Positions 21,400-33,078 of a DNA stretch of 64,000 bases are shown one piece after another (position 1 is the stretch's first letter; the number at the start of each line of letters is the position of its first letter). The DNA lies in the NCBI GenBank assembly GCA_027422505.1, contig JAPQWV010000001.1, positions 7,192,001-7,256,000 on the forward strand, in the 5' to 3' direction. Below the pieces are notes generated by a model, which saw nothing but the letters and a program-made list of their open reading frames with translations, was not told where the DNA came from and ran no database searches. Both the position numbers and the translations under genes were made by a program. Source of the stretch: Craterostigma plantagineum (Eukaryota; Streptophyta; Magnoliopsida; Lamiales; Linderniaceae).

Positions 21400-23973
21400 G
21401 TCATGAAGAAGCAGTTGGGCACAGGGGACGAAGTTCCTGATTGCCGTGTTACGTTGACCTCGTTATACGGCGAGGCCAGTTATCTGATAAGACAGTGTCT
21501 GAACCACCACGAATGAGAGATTTTTAGGAACGAGAGTCCGCTCAGCCGCCTTGTTAGTGCCGAGCTGGATTTTAACTTCTCGGCCAGTTGCTGTGGTACC
21601 TCATCCGAGGCAGATGACGCAGCACAACCGCGAAGAGCTGTGGATAATTGTTGGCAACAAACCACTCCGATTTTCAAAATCGGAGTATTGCCTAATCACC
21701 GGGCTCAGGTTCGCAGCCAAGCTACCGCCGATGAACCGCGACTCAGAATTCACAGCGAGACATTTTGCCGATAGATCAACAGTCCGCATGTCGCACATGA
21801 AGCATGCGTTGGAGGAGTTGGCTGGCGACGAGGAACGTGTGGACTTTGAGAATCTGAAGTTGGCGGCCGTCTACTTCGCTACCGCCGTGATGGTTCGACA
21901 GTCAAAGAAGGACACCGTCGTTAGTTCCTGGGTCCTTAGTCTGGTCGAAGACCGGTTTGCTCTCCCAGTATCCTTGGGGCAGCGAGGCTTCAAGGAGGTC
22001 ATACGCGCTGTAAATGTTAATCTACGGGAGAGGGGGTTCGTGTAACCACTTCAGGTGATTTATAATTAAGCTTTGTCATACCTTATTTTGACATATAAAT
22101 AATTGCTAATATTTTTTTCTTTATTGGTATTCAGATACTAGCATACGAGTGAGTGCATATCGGGTGTTGCACACGAGTTTGCGGGGCGCAGAGAAAGAGA
22201 TTTAACGCCACACATGCTGAGGTGGGTGACGAATGATTGGCGTCGCAAGGGATGTCCAAGTTTTAAGACGTCCGCAGCTGCCGCCCACGGGTCCCCTGTA
22301 CAAGGGTTGTTAGTGCCGTCATCGGACGAGTTGGAGGCGGCGTACTTTTGGGACGGTGTTTCTTACGTTGGGGCGGCACACGAGCTATTCGAGCATGTGG
22401 CCTACTTCTGCAGGGAGTGGATGTTAGGTGTTTCCGTGGCCACCGCGATCGCGGCGAGGGTTCTAGCCGGCAGAATTTCGAAGCTGAGGCCATCCCCTAG
22501 ATCGAGAGCAGTGGCCGTCGCGACGACGATAGGATGATGCCTCCCCAAACCTCCACCCGAGCACGGGTTTCATGCACCTCCACGGACGGGTCCATCAAGT
22601 GGACATGGTTTCGTCTCGGACGCAAGCTTCGAGGAATGTTCGAGTCGTGTGGACCAAAACTTCACCGACTTGTTTGGGCGATTCGACCAAATTGGCACGC
22701 AGTTCCAACAATTCCAAGACGAAGAAGGTTGACGGTGGTCGACGAACGAGAGAAGGTGGGATGTGTACGTGGAACGTTGGAGCCAAATGCAATCGTGGGG
22801 CGAGAGCATCAGAGGGTTGGGAACTCGGTTCAGGAGCTGGCGAGTCGATTTTTTGGTGGATCGCGCACTCCGCCTGCCGAAGCTCCTCATCGTAAGTTTT
22901 ATATACTTATTTGTTTAATTAGTTGTGTAGATTACTTATCAGTTACTATTTACGCTACACATGCCGAAGCGCCTTATGGTAAATTTTTATACTTAAGTGT
23001 GGAAAAGTATTATATACTTACTTTTTAATTTTCTTGTTTAGATAATGATGAGAGATGGACCAGCTCGTACATGGGACCGTACGAGGGTCCGAGTCAGGAC
23101 GTATGGGACGGTCATAGTCCGTCCAAATGGGCGCATATGGTCCGTTACAATGATTATGTCCAACCGGAATGGACCGGCAAAGAGGCCGAGAGACTGGAAG
23201 AGGTGGAGGTGGACCCATCGTTGTGGAGGGCCAGTTACGATGTCGGGGTTAGAACGTCGAGGCTCGGGAGGTTGAGGCGCACGCCGATGAATGCATCGCT
23301 GGGATCTCAGCATGCAAAGAGCTAGCAAATCGTGCACGCACAGAGTCGCGTACATGCCCTATAGCTTTAAGACACAACTCGATGAGCGAGGGGTGGCACG
23401 CTACACCGGGAAGGCAACAAAAAAAGGCTTCAAGTCATTGATCCGTACGCTAAGGGAGAAAATGAACAGTGGAAGTGGGATTTAGCGACCCACATTGCCA
23501 TCCCTAGCCGTACGCGAGGCCGGTGGGCATTGTTCGTTGTTGATGTAGAAGCGAGAACATTCACGATTTACGACTCGGATGTGCCTCCTGACTTCGACAA
23601 GCGCTATATCACGGATGACATCGATAAACTTCAGAACGTGATCCCGGAGATTTTCAAGGAGCTCAAGGTGATGAAACGCGCTGTACCCAAGGGCTGGACG
23701 TGGCTAACTAGTTGGTGCCGCGACTCAGAAGACAAAATTCGTAAGTTTTCATGAAATATTGCGTTTTAATTATCGTTCGTATTTATCGTGTTAAAAAATA
23801 CGTACAATGTTGGGTATGATTTTCAGTGGAGAAGATGGCATGGCAATGTTGCGGGTGGCAATATCACTTATGGTGAAGAAGGACGACGTCTCCCGCCTGA
23901 ATCAAATTCATATGAAGAATTTCAGAAAATACCTCGCCTGTTCTATTTGAAAAATGATTGGGACAGTTTTTAG
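21400..23973 (+). pseudogene. Transposon-borne DUF1985/ULP1-like (C48) gene
   Basis: An ATG at 21403 opens a short frame. The DUF1985 domain is read at 21640-22045 (LRFSKSEYCLITGLRFAAKL), then a linker with AAYFWDGVSYVGAAHELFEH (about 22345). The C48 ULP1-like region is at 23470-23740 (WALFVVDVEARTFTIYDSD). Intron-like segments with GTAAGTTTT or GTGATTT donors and TTCAG or TTTAG acceptors lie near 22048-22131, 22893-23041 and 23741-23832. A stop (22043) and frame shifts break it. ULP1 proteases cleave SUMO with a His-Asp-Cys triad; here the residue before the tryptophan where His is expected is Arg, and no NSGDCG-type cysteine is visible, so protease activity is unlikely. DUF1985-C48 genes are known cargo of plant Mutator-like elements (KI-MULEs). 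Arrays at both sides suggest that it lies inside a DNA transposon. Confidence 0.65.
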
Positions 23974-24189
23974 TATTGTTATGTTGAATAATATTTTTCT
24001 GTGTTGATATTAATTTTACATATTAATTTTACGTGAGTTGGATACTAATTTAGGGTTTAGAATTGTAAAAGGTTAATTTCTCTGTGTTTTTCAACTTTTT
24101 TTAGTATGATAGTGATGTGTGATTTGTCATGACACGTAACTGAAGGTGGGCTGAATGTTAAGTGCGGCGCTTTTGGTCCCCTGGCATGC

Positions 24190-24435
24190 CACCCACGTTC
24201 CCTGCGCGGGTCCCCTGAATATAAGTGCGGGGACCCTGCTCATAACGCGCAGGTCTCTTGCCCTTAACGCGCGGGACCCCTGCTCATATCGCTTCGGAAC
24301 CGCGCATAATTTCGACGGGACCAGATGGGACCCGAACATCTCAGCGCGAGGACCATGCAATATGCGCGGGTCCCTTGTTTTCATGTGCGGGAACCATGCC
24401 ATAACATGCGGATCCCCTGTGTTCATGTGCAATTT
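24190..24435. repeat. GGGWCCC array 2 (about 21-bp period)
   Basis: At least ten cores (GGGTCCC, GGGACCC, AGGTCTC, GGAACC, GGATCCC) start near 24208, 24229, 24251, 24272, 24295, 24328, 24349, 24368, 24389 and 24410, most with GCGC or GTGC directly upstream. It lies just after the ULP1-like gene. Confidence 0.85.
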
Positions 24436-24944
24436 TTGCAATGTTAAGCCATGGAATTAAGCGATTAATTGTGCGTATGTATACATTTTTTTCCTACACT
24501 ACAATATAAAGTCATCATAAAATATCACACAATAAAAAAAATTGGATGAAATCACAAGAATTGCATTCAGTTTATAAGATTGTTACATCCTACAGAATTC
24601 ACAAACACGGGTATGTTTTTTGGGTGTGCTCTCTTACTATATTCACGACACAGACCAGTAAACTTGAAATACATGTTGGAATATATATATTTTTTTCAAA
24701 ATGTAAACTTAGGTATTGTTAATCTAGCTGCAATTTTTTATTTTTTTAATCGCGTACTTAATTTTTTATTAATTATTATCTTATTAAGAAATTTAATAAT
24801 ATTAGATTTTCACATCTCTTAATTTATCAATCGGGAATCAAATGTCAAGTCATCTGTCATGTACATACTGTATACTGACACTGCTCTGACATGTCACTTT
24901 TGACCAATAATTGAACAATTATTGGTCAGCGAACGCGACCAACC
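24436..24944. other. Spacer between arrays 2 and 3
   Basis: AT-rich sequence without recognisable coding content. An inverted repeat, TGACCAATAATTG/CAATTATTGGTCA, lies at 24901-24927 just before array 3 and may mark an element end. Confidence 0.4.
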
Positions 24945-25080
24945 CTAATGTGCGGCTACCCTGTCTTTCCCGCCGGGTGCCTGCGCGCAAGTCTCACGAG
25001 ACCCGCACGTTACGAGCAGGGGACCCGCACGCTAAGGGCAGGGGACCCGGCGGGAACCGCAAAGATGAGCAGGGGTCTCA
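24945..25080. repeat. GGGWCCC array 3
   Basis: Cores near 24974, 24988, 24999, 25021, 25042, 25053 and 25072, several as GGGGACCC followed by GCAC. This is the reverse-complement orientation of array 4, so the two arrays form an inverted pair around 25095-26055. Confidence 0.75.
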
Positions 25081-25094
25081 TGCGTCCTTCTGCA

Positions 25095-25488
25095 TGACGT
25101 CGTTTCGGACAGCCTCGGCTGCTTGTTCTTCGCTCACTTCGCTCAGAGCATCGTCGCCATAGTTTCGGACAACCTCGGCTGCTAGTCCTTCGCTCACTTC
25201 GCTCAGAGCATGTCGTCGTCATTTCGGACAGCCTCGGCTGCTTGTCCTTGGCTCACTTCGCTCAGAGCATCGTCGTTGCCGTGTAGGAATCTGTCGATCT
25301 CGAGAGCATCCTCGTCGCCCGTGTAGGAATCTGTCGATCTCGCCCACGATGAACGCCCTCCTTTGGGAGAGGTCGATGTCGAGGTCGGCCTCTAGACGGC
25401 AGCAGACGGAGGTGGCCGTGGTAGTCCTGAGGTCGGAGCTACTGACGATTTTGTGGAGGCGGGCGACGATTTGGGCGTCCGTCGGCAT
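25095..25488 (-). pseudogene. DEK_C-like domain fragment with internal tandem repeats
   Basis: From an ATG at 25488 the minus strand encodes MPTDAQIVARLHKIV, SSSDLRTTTATSVCCRLEA and IDLSQRRAFIVGEIDRFL. This is the pattern of the DEK_C-type domain that begins many plant SWIB-domain chromatin proteins. The continuation is duplicated: GATCGACAGATTCCTACACG occurs twice (about 25275-25345), then a unit of about 57 bp containing GCTCTGAGCGAAGTGAGC occurs three times (about 25095-25270), in frames that shift between copies. Read in one frame, the unit encodes an acidic DALSEVSEEQAAEAVR-like segment. No SWIB domain is present. It lies between two inverted GGGWCCC arrays, so it is probably captured cargo of a small non-autonomous element. 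Domain assignment is from motif memory. Confidence 0.55.
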
Positions 25489-26055
25489 TCTTGCTGTTTT
25501 TTTTTTTTGAGATTATTTAAAAATGTTATTTTCGGATGCTGTGTGTTTGATAATGTGATTTTGAGACATAATTGAAGCCCTAACAACTTGCACAATCCTA
25601 AGAGCTTTCGAAAACCTTAACAGCTCTCGAAAACCCTAACATATAGCGCGGGACCCAAGATGGAAATTCGACACTTTCATGGCCACACAGCATTCACGTA
25701 ATTTCGAGGGTTAAAATACGTAATTCGAAACGAAAAAACTTACTGTAAATAATTAGAGCTTTGGTATTTCTTTCAAGACTTCTTTTGCAGACTTCGAGCT
25801 CGATTTAGTGACGAAAATGATGCTGTTTTTTCTTAGAGACGATGAAGAAGAAATGATGGATCGATCTGGGTGGTTATTACGTGTTGCTGTGCGTTTAAAT
25901 GGCATTTCGTTTCTTTTATATAGATACAGACCGTCTGTATGTATATTTATTTTTCTTTTCAATTATTTTTAGTTAATTAACGAGGGTTTAAAGAAGTAAA
26001 GTTCAATATATAACATTTGAAAAAAATGAAATTAGGGTTTACGACCAACGCGTGT
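25489..26055. other. Noncoding part between arrays 3 and 4
   Basis: AT-rich; contains a short pyrimidine run (25497-25510) and no coding region I can support. Confidence 0.4.
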
Positions 26056-26059
26056 ATGT

Positions 26060-26240
26060 GCATGGGACCTATCAATAAGAAGCAATTCTGCGCGGGTCCC
26101 CAGTTTTTACGCGCAGGAACCCTGAATTTATGTGCGGGTCCCATGATCATATACACGGCACTAATGTGCGGGACCCCTGTTTTTATGTGGAGTCCCATGA
26201 TCTAACGTGCGGGTTGCCTGCTTTCAAGCAGGGTCTCTTT
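26060..26240. repeat. GGGWCCC array 4 (about 21-bp period)
   Basis: Cores near 26063, 26094, 26115, 26136, 26170, 26190, 26211 and 26230, mostly preceded by GCGC or GTGC (for example GTGCGGGTCCCATGATC). The same consensus as arrays 1-3. Confidence 0.85.
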
Positions 26241-27220
26241 GATCAACTGGATGTTTTAAAAAACGAACAATGAAAATGTTCGTCCTTCCAACCGGAATTT
26301 CGAAGCTTTGAGAACCCATTTAGTTGGGAACAGGGTTTAGGACTAAGAATTACAAATTAGATGGTTATATTCAAAATTCAACCAGGCAAAATATATACAG
26401 AGAAGAGTGAGGTTCGAAAATCTTTCACTGAGGACTTTCGAGTGTTCGTTCGACTGTGAAGAAGCTGATATGAGGTCGGGTCGACTGACTTGCAGAAGAA
26501 GAAGAAAATGTAGGTGATTTTTCTTAAGGATGATGATGAAGAAGAAGAAGAAAATTAGGTGAGCTTGCTTGGTGGAATAAATGATTTCTGCTGCAAAATG
26601 GTCGTGCAGCTTTTAATTCATTCATGCGTTGTATTTTATTTTTGTTTTTCTTTTTTTAATAATAATAAGGGATTAGAAGAAGATGATTAAGTGTTAATTA
26701 AAAAGAGTGTTATTGACCCAAAAAAAAATTCAAGTGCTATTTTTATAAAATTGATGAGATGAAAGGCTATTTTTTAAAAAGACCCCACAAAACGCCTAAA
26801 TAGTCACGTGTCTTCGAACAATTGTGTCCGCTCTATTGAAATGAGATCCTAAACAAACATATCACCATAATTTCAGCTGGACGGAAAAAAGTAAACCTCA
26901 AGAAGACGATACGTTGCATAAAACAGTGTATTGATTATCACCAGCTGTAAACATATCATTTAATTTGGTTCACATTCCAAATTCAATTTCCCATCCGCCT
27001 CATTGAATACCTCTGCATGGCTTACAGTTGGCAGCTCCACAATTTCCTTGCATTTTCCCAAATATAGAACAACGGCAATAACTTCACTTTGCCCCACTTG
27101 TTTGGTGTGCATATCTTCAGTCAAACAGCAGTGGGTTATAAATTTAAAAGCATACCCAAAACCCATAATATTTCGCCATAATTAAATAGAGCTGTGTACA
27201 TTTTCTATGTGTAATAAGAA
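26241..27220. other. Region upstream of the epoxide hydrolase gene
   Basis: Presumably includes the promoter of the gene starting at 27221; no convincing TATA box was picked out. A minus-strand frame at 26960-27166 (68 codons) has protein-like composition (QVGQSEVIAVVLYLGKC), but I do not recognise it and cannot say that it is a gene. Confidence 0.35.
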
Positions 27221-28540
27221 ATGGACAGCATTGAGCACAGAACATTGAAGGTCAACGGCATAAACATGCACGTAGCAGAGAAAGGCAACCAAGGGCCGGT
27301 GGTACTTTTCCTTCATGGGTTTCCCGAGCTGTGGTACACATGGCGCCATCAGATACTCGCCTTCGCCTCCTTGGGTTATAGGTTATAACTAATTTACATT
27401 TCACCTAAAATAATAAGCAATAATATTCTAAATGGTGTAATAATAGTTATATTGTTATAAATATAAAACAATTAAAACAAGGGCGGTGGCGCCGGATCTA
27501 CGTGGCTTTGGAGACACGGATGCTCCGAAGGAGATATCGAGCTACTCGTGCATGCACGTTGTTGGGGATATCGTTGGACTCATAGAGAGTCTTTGTTGTG
27601 GTGGGGATGAAAAAGCTGTCTTCTTAGTTGCCCATGATTGGGGTGCGATGATAGCCTGGTATCTGTGCTTATTCCGGCCCGACTTGGTGAGGGCTTTCGT
27701 GTCGTTGACCGTTCCGTTCCGTCCGAGGCATCCTTCGGTCAGGCCCACTGAGGGCATGCGAGCTTTCTTCGGCGAAGACTACTACATGTGCAGATTCCAG
27801 GTACTACTACTACTAATGGAACGTACTATATATAAATGCTTTCATAATTTATAAGATTATTATATTATTCTTTGACCTTCTAAGTAGAAATGATGTGTTC
27901 ATGCGCATTCACCTCATCTTATTATCAACTATCAAAAGGAACCTGGACAAATTGAGTCCGAGATAGAAGAATATGGAGCTGAGGCAGTCATCAAGAAAAT
28001 CATAACGGATCGTACGCCTGGCCCACCACGCTTGCCTAAGGAAAGACCATTCGGCTCTGACATCGAAGCCATTGAACTGCCGTATTGGTTTACTGAGGAA
28101 GATCTCACGTACTACGCCGGAATGTACAACAACAAAGGATTCACTGGAGGGCTAAACTACTACCGCAATCTCGACTTGTAAGTAATAATTAACACAACCA
28201 ATTACTTGATCGTCTCTCTTTTGCATGCATATAAATATTATGCATCGAGTTAATTACGACATATATCGTTGTTGGTTGAAGGAATTGGGAGCTGAGCTCT
28301 CCTTGGACTGGAGCGAGAGTCAGGGATATTCCGGTGAAGTTCATCGTTGGAGATGTGGACATGGTTTACACTACGCCGGGAGTTAAGGAGTACGTCCACG
28401 GGGGAGGGTTCAAGAATGATGTGCCCTTGCTGGAGGAATGCGTTGTGTTGGAAGATTCTGGACATTTCATCAACCAAGAGAGACCCCACCAAGTTAATTC
28501 CCACGTCCACGACTTCTTCAAGAAATTCTCAACTTCATAA
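27221..28540 (+). CDS. Soluble epoxide hydrolase (alpha/beta hydrolase), four exons
   Basis: Exons 27221-27381, 27482-27800, 27939-28177 and 28282-28540 join in phase through GT-AG introns to 325 aa, the usual size of plant soluble epoxide hydrolases. These cytosolic or peroxisomal enzymes open fatty-acid epoxides to diols in cutin and oxylipin pathways. The sequence shows the oxyanion motif HGFP (residues 32-35), the nucleophile Asp106 in HDWGA, cap-domain tyrosines Y155 and Y234/Y235, the acid Asp266 in VGDVD and His301 in SGHFINQE. The triad spacing matches potato StEH1 (Asp105, Asp265, His300, from memory). The start is the first ATG before the conserved N-terminus (IEHRTLKVNGINMHVAE). 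The C-terminus (KKFSTS) has no clear peroxisomal signal. No defect is seen, so it is probably functional. Confidence 0.93.
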
Positions 28541-28834
28541 ATAATTAAATATTTGATGAATCGCGTCTCTCCACGCGTTAGTTTTGTGCGATCATATTTG
28601 CATTTGCATATCCTCGTACTAATCGATCGGCATCTCCTTAATTAAGTGTACCTACTGTTTTGGAATGGCATCTACTTTATTAGCATTATAATAATCGAAC
28701 TACTCCAAAACAGTTGTCGAAAATATAGGACCCATCATTATTTATTGTCAAAGATAAATTCCGCTGCTCCAAAAAATATTCTTTTCCCGCTGAATCCTTT
28801 CCTGCAAGATTTACGACTCGAGCAAATGTAGGGT

Positions 28835-29227
28835 TAGGGGCGTGCATAATTCGGTATACCGACAGAATATACCCAAGTTCGGATTTTTTAAATTACATTT
28901 TATTAATAGTAAAATATAACGATAATTATATAAATTACCCAAAATGTTCGGAATTAGTTTTACATTTTAATATTATAGTACATTTTAGGTATGTAAGAAA
29001 TTAGTAGACGCAAATCGAGAATTTTTTTATATTAATGATGTAATTATTATGGGATAAAATGGATACGAATAACCGAGAATATCTGAGGTAAGTAATTTAA
29101 ATATTACTGGAAATTCTTTTTTTATTGAAAATTCGGTAAAAACCGAATTTACCGAAAAAAATCGGTAAAACCCAAAAACCGAACCGGAAATTCGGCTCAG
29201 TATTCGGTTCTTAAAATTGGCGCCCTA
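28835..29227 (+). mobile_element. hAT-like MITE with AATTCGG-type subterminal motifs
   Basis: Ends are TAGGGGCGTGCATAATTCGG at the left and, on the opposite strand, TAGGGCGCCAATTTT at the right. Near the right end AATTCGGTAAAAACCGAA and related motifs repeat in both orientations. The interior is AT-rich and noncoding. The 8-bp flanks do not match, so the target duplication is lost or the ends are misplaced. Confidence 0.5.
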
Positions 29228-29384
29228 CGGTAGGCTGCTGGTGGTTCCATGTTTGAGACTTAAAGGCGTTGAAACACGAAATTCGGACTAAAATACCTTT
29301 ATTGATAATGATGAACGAACAACAAAGACGACACAACCTAATAATATTGCTATAAACTTCCTAATCGCCTTACCGAAAGTAGCA

Positions 29385-30425
29385 ACAACAATGGGGCGGA
29401 TCTAGACCTGGACCTGCCTAAACCCGCTGAAGTGAGTTTTTTTAATATTCGGGTATTGGGGCGGGTTACGTGTCCTAAATGTCTCAACCCGACCGGGTCT
29501 GGGGCGGATTTTGCTAAACCCGTCCCGAAACCCGACCTAGAACCCGCCCCGGTATATATTTATACAAATAATTTTTTTTATTTACACTTATTATAAATAA
29601 ATAGATGTGAGAATGATTGTTAAAAGGTTATGTGGTCCAATGGATAAGTTCTTAGTCTAACAAGTGGAGATAATGTGTTCTACAAGGTTATGAAATCATG
29701 TTTTAGGTTTCGTGGTTTAACCGGTATGAAACCGGAATCAAACCGGAGTAAAACCGGTATCTTAAATGTAATAAATATATATTTGATATGAATCAATCAA
29801 ATAATAAGGAATATATTCATGTTTTTATGAACTTTTATCAAATTATAATTTTATAAATTAAGGGGTAAAATTAAATAAAAGTAAATTGCGTGGGTTGTTA
29901 TAAATTAATTGAATATCAAGTATTAAATCTATGAATTTGGGGTCAAATTTGAATAAAAATAAAATAGTGAGTTAATAAGTTATTTATAAAATAAAAATCA
30001 TGATGTTGATTGATTCGAACCGAAGCCCATTAAGATCCACAACTTCGCCACTAGAACAAACTAATTGATTTTTTCTATTTTATATTATTTATTAAGACCA
30101 AGTTTTTATTTATTTTTAAATTAAAAAAAAAAGACCAGATCGGGATCCGCCTGGATTTTTTACCTGTCTGGTCTTCAAAATTGTGGTGTCTCCAAATATG
30201 TATTTACCTTTTACATTTAGAAAAAAATTAGAAATCGAAAATTAATAAAAAATTAACATGTAACGGGTCTGGCATGTCCGACCAGTTCATGGGGGTTCGG
30301 GGCGCGGATGGGCGGTCCAGACTTTAGGAGGGGTGGGGCGGGTTTCGGGTCCAACATAAATTAGTCGGGGTCGGTCTTGGGTCCTGCTAAACCCGCTTCA
30401 GACCCGCCCTATTGCGACCCCCCTA
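29385..30425 (+). mobile_element. hAT-like element with GCGGGT-type subterminal motifs
   Basis: Both ends are rich in AAACCCGC, CCCGACC and GGGGCGGGT motifs (29390-29560 and 30265-30415) around an AT-rich noncoding body. The right end reads, on the opposite strand, TAGGGGGGTCGCAATAGGG. Flanking DNA carries repeats of ACCGAAAGTAG at about 29374, 30426 and 30456, so the exact ends and duplication cannot be set. Confidence 0.4.
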
Positions 30426-30429
30426 ACCG

Positions 30430-31362
30430 AAAGTAGAAACTCCTAATAGCCTTACCGAAAGTAGAAAATTCCTATAATCAAATAACAAAAACATTGAACC
30501 AATGTATATAGGAGCTAAACAAATGTTTAAAGCCCAAAATATATGTCAACCGACTACTACTAAATCTAGAAAAAAAAAATCTAATTTAAGTTCAAATTAA
30601 TAAAGCTTAACTATATAATAATAAATATATTAGATATAGCCTCCTAACATTAAACACCCCTTTAAAACAACCTTATTCCGAAGAAGGAAATTATAGAATT
30701 GCCGGCGTCTATGATGGTTGCCTTGAAAGAAGTGTCACTGGGTTGAACTCGCGACGGTCCACATCCGTCAAATCAAACTCGACTTCTTCTCTTAGTACTC
30801 CCTGGAATAATCATTCGCAATTCATTTTCAGAGCACACATGAACACGCCTATAGGGTTTCCAACAATGAAAACAGCACTTTAACCGTTAAATCTTGAAAC
30901 TCACGGTCGGCTAAACGATGCACAGGTCTAGTAGGTGATGGCGGCAGTAATGGTTGTGTTAGACCCACTAGAGGATCATAACAAACTAATCTTGATCTTC
31001 ACGATGACCTCATGTAACCTCGTTTATTTATTGCTCCACTATAACACATGATCTATGTCATCCGAAAAGGTCGATAGATCGAGCCGACATTAAGTGAAAA
31101 TGACCCCTCCCCTATGCGCTCCTTCTCATAGTCGCCATTTTCTGTTCAATACTCTTCGCCAACTCGTTGGCATCTTCTAAGCTTTGCGATTTCAATAGTT
31201 CAAATTCCGCTCACACGGTTGGTTTTAGTCCCAACAAGAAAATCCCCATATGTAGTTGAGTTATGCGATAAGCCTCATCGAAATTAGAAAGAATATTTCC
31301 TTTTAGCCCTTGTCAGGAAATATGGGGGATGATCAGATAACACTCGTTGGACCTATGCTTGT
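30430..31362 (-). pseudogene. Decayed Ty3/gypsy gag remnant
   Basis: On the minus strand, about 31330 to 31110 reads as a gypsy gag: NFDEAYRITQLHMGIFLLGL, KPTV, then EFELLKSQSLEDANELAKSI, matching the widespread GLKP...LAxxxE pattern. Stops and frame changes are present. 30430-31090 may belong to the same element but shows no clear motif. Confidence 0.5.
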
Positions 31363-32985
31363 TGTTAGATCTATGAAAGTGTCCAATGTATGTTATTTAG
31401 TCCAAGTCTTATATTTCTTTATTAAGTAAACTAGAGTCCATTAAGTAGATTCTAGTGTGTAAGTGAATTTGTAATGAGCCAAGTAGGGGCCCAATGGTGT
31501 ATATATATTCAAATGTATAAGTACCTAAAACCCTATTTTAATGTTGACGTAGTTAACATTGACAATGTCGGACCAGTTCTTGAGTCAACAGAAGTTGACT
31601 AATACTTGGTAAACTCGATTTTGTCTTTCATACCAAAAAACCGTTTATCCTATTTTTGTGGCTTTATTTACTGTGTGGGAGTTATTTTAGAGATGAAACT
31701 GATCAAAGATACGGGAGTTTGTTGGAGCTAAAAATAGAAGATATGAAGATCAAGCAAGAAGATACAAAGATCTTGGCCGAACGAATTAAGGAAAATTGTT
31801 ATGTGGAGTAGCAGAGAGGATAATAGAGCAACTATAAAGAGGACTCCAAACTGAAAGAACGACAACTAGAGAGATGGAATTTTTAGATACAAGACACGAT
31901 GAGCGAATGAGATAAAGATGAGTGAGCTCTCATCGAAATAATCCATGTGTCAATCTGTTTTTGCTTAGAGTTTTACCATTGCGTAATGTAAATTTCAGGA
32001 GAGTCTTTAGATTCTTTTCTAGGCTAGTTTTACTATCTTCAATAGTCGCATTTTTGTAATCCGTTCGAGTTAGACGTGTTCATACGGTTACGGTTACGGT
32101 TCACGGTTATGAACCGCCGGTTTACGGTTAATAAAAACATCTAACCGTAACCGAATCGTGGTAATCACGGTTACGGTTACGGTTTTGAACCAGCCAAGCC
32201 GGTTACGGTTACGGTTTTGAACCGCTGGTTTACAGTTTTTTTCTAATTTTTTTAGAATTCTCTTTCTTTTATAATAATTTAAATATAGTAAAAAACTTTG
32301 ATATTTTTATATAAAATGTAAAAAAAGAAATTTCCATTCAAAGTTATAATTTATATAATAACCTTCAACATTGGAAAAAAAGTTACACCTTAAATATTAA
32401 AAAATATTATGATTAACATTCATTCTTCGATTCGAAAATCTTTGACGGATCGTCGTAGGCACAGTTCTAAATATCATGTTTATCACTCAATATTCTTCTA
32501 AGTTTTCTAAAGTCAATTTTATGATAGTTGATAAACAAAAATAAAATTAAATATAGTGAATAAATTATCATTAGATATTGTGCCGAGAGCAATAAAATTA
32601 TATATTTAATTATTATTTAAAAGACGGTTAACTGCCGGTTTGCGGTTAGGAAAATGAAGAACCGTAACCGAACCTTCATAATTTATGGTTCGGTTATGAT
32701 TTGAACCGTAACCGTTGACCACGGTTAACCGAACCGTTTACCGACGGTTCGGTTACGGTTTTTCAAACCGTCCGAACACCTCTAGTTCGAGTAAAGGAAT
32801 TTTGCCCTGAAGGCGCGTAGCAAGTTGTAAAACTTGCTGCATATTTTTCAAACCATGTCTACGTCATTTACTGTTAAGTTTAGTTTTCTGCTGTGCAAAA
32901 ACTTTATGATCCCGACTGTTGTTTGAACAGTAGGGTCAATATTTACGTCTACTTTTAACTTAGCGTGCATCCATACCCCAGAGCA
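31363..32985 (+). repeat. LTR of a copia element, split by a hAT MITE
   Basis: Starts TGTTAGATCTATG and ends near CATCCATACCCCA, shortly before the tRNA-Met primer site TGGTATCAGAGCC (32994-33006). Without the inserted MITE (32071-32784) and its duplication it would be about 0.9 kb. The right end is approximate because the primer site lies about a dozen bases further. No partner LTR is in the window. Confidence 0.55.
32071..32784 (+). mobile_element. hAT-type MITE, CGGTTA motif family
   Basis: 714 bp flanked by exact 8-bp duplications GTTCGAGT (32063-32070 and 32785-32792). Ends are TAGACGTGTTCATACGG and, on the opposite strand, TAGAGGTGTTCGGACGG. Both subterminal regions are packed with CGGTTACGGTT-type motifs in both orientations; the middle is AT-rich and noncoding. 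Confidence 0.88.
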
Positions 32986-33078
32986 CTTTAAAGTGGTATC
33001 AGAGCCTCCACTTGATACACTAAGGTTTTAAATCTTTTTACTATGGATGCTTTAAGCTAAAACTTTTTTTATAAGGTT

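Noticed and set aside
23038..23355. Overlapping frames on both strands within the ULP1-like gene
   Set aside because: Shadows in GC-rich exon sequence with no conserved motif.
25010..25222. Minus-strand frame with repeated CSERSERRTSSRGCPK
   Set aside because: Translation of tandem DNA units in one of several shifting frames; treated as part of the DEK_C-like fragment, not as a separate gene.
28827..29235. 8-bp target duplication for the MITE at 28835-29227
   Set aside because: Flanks TGTAGGGT and CGGTAGGC agree at only three positions.
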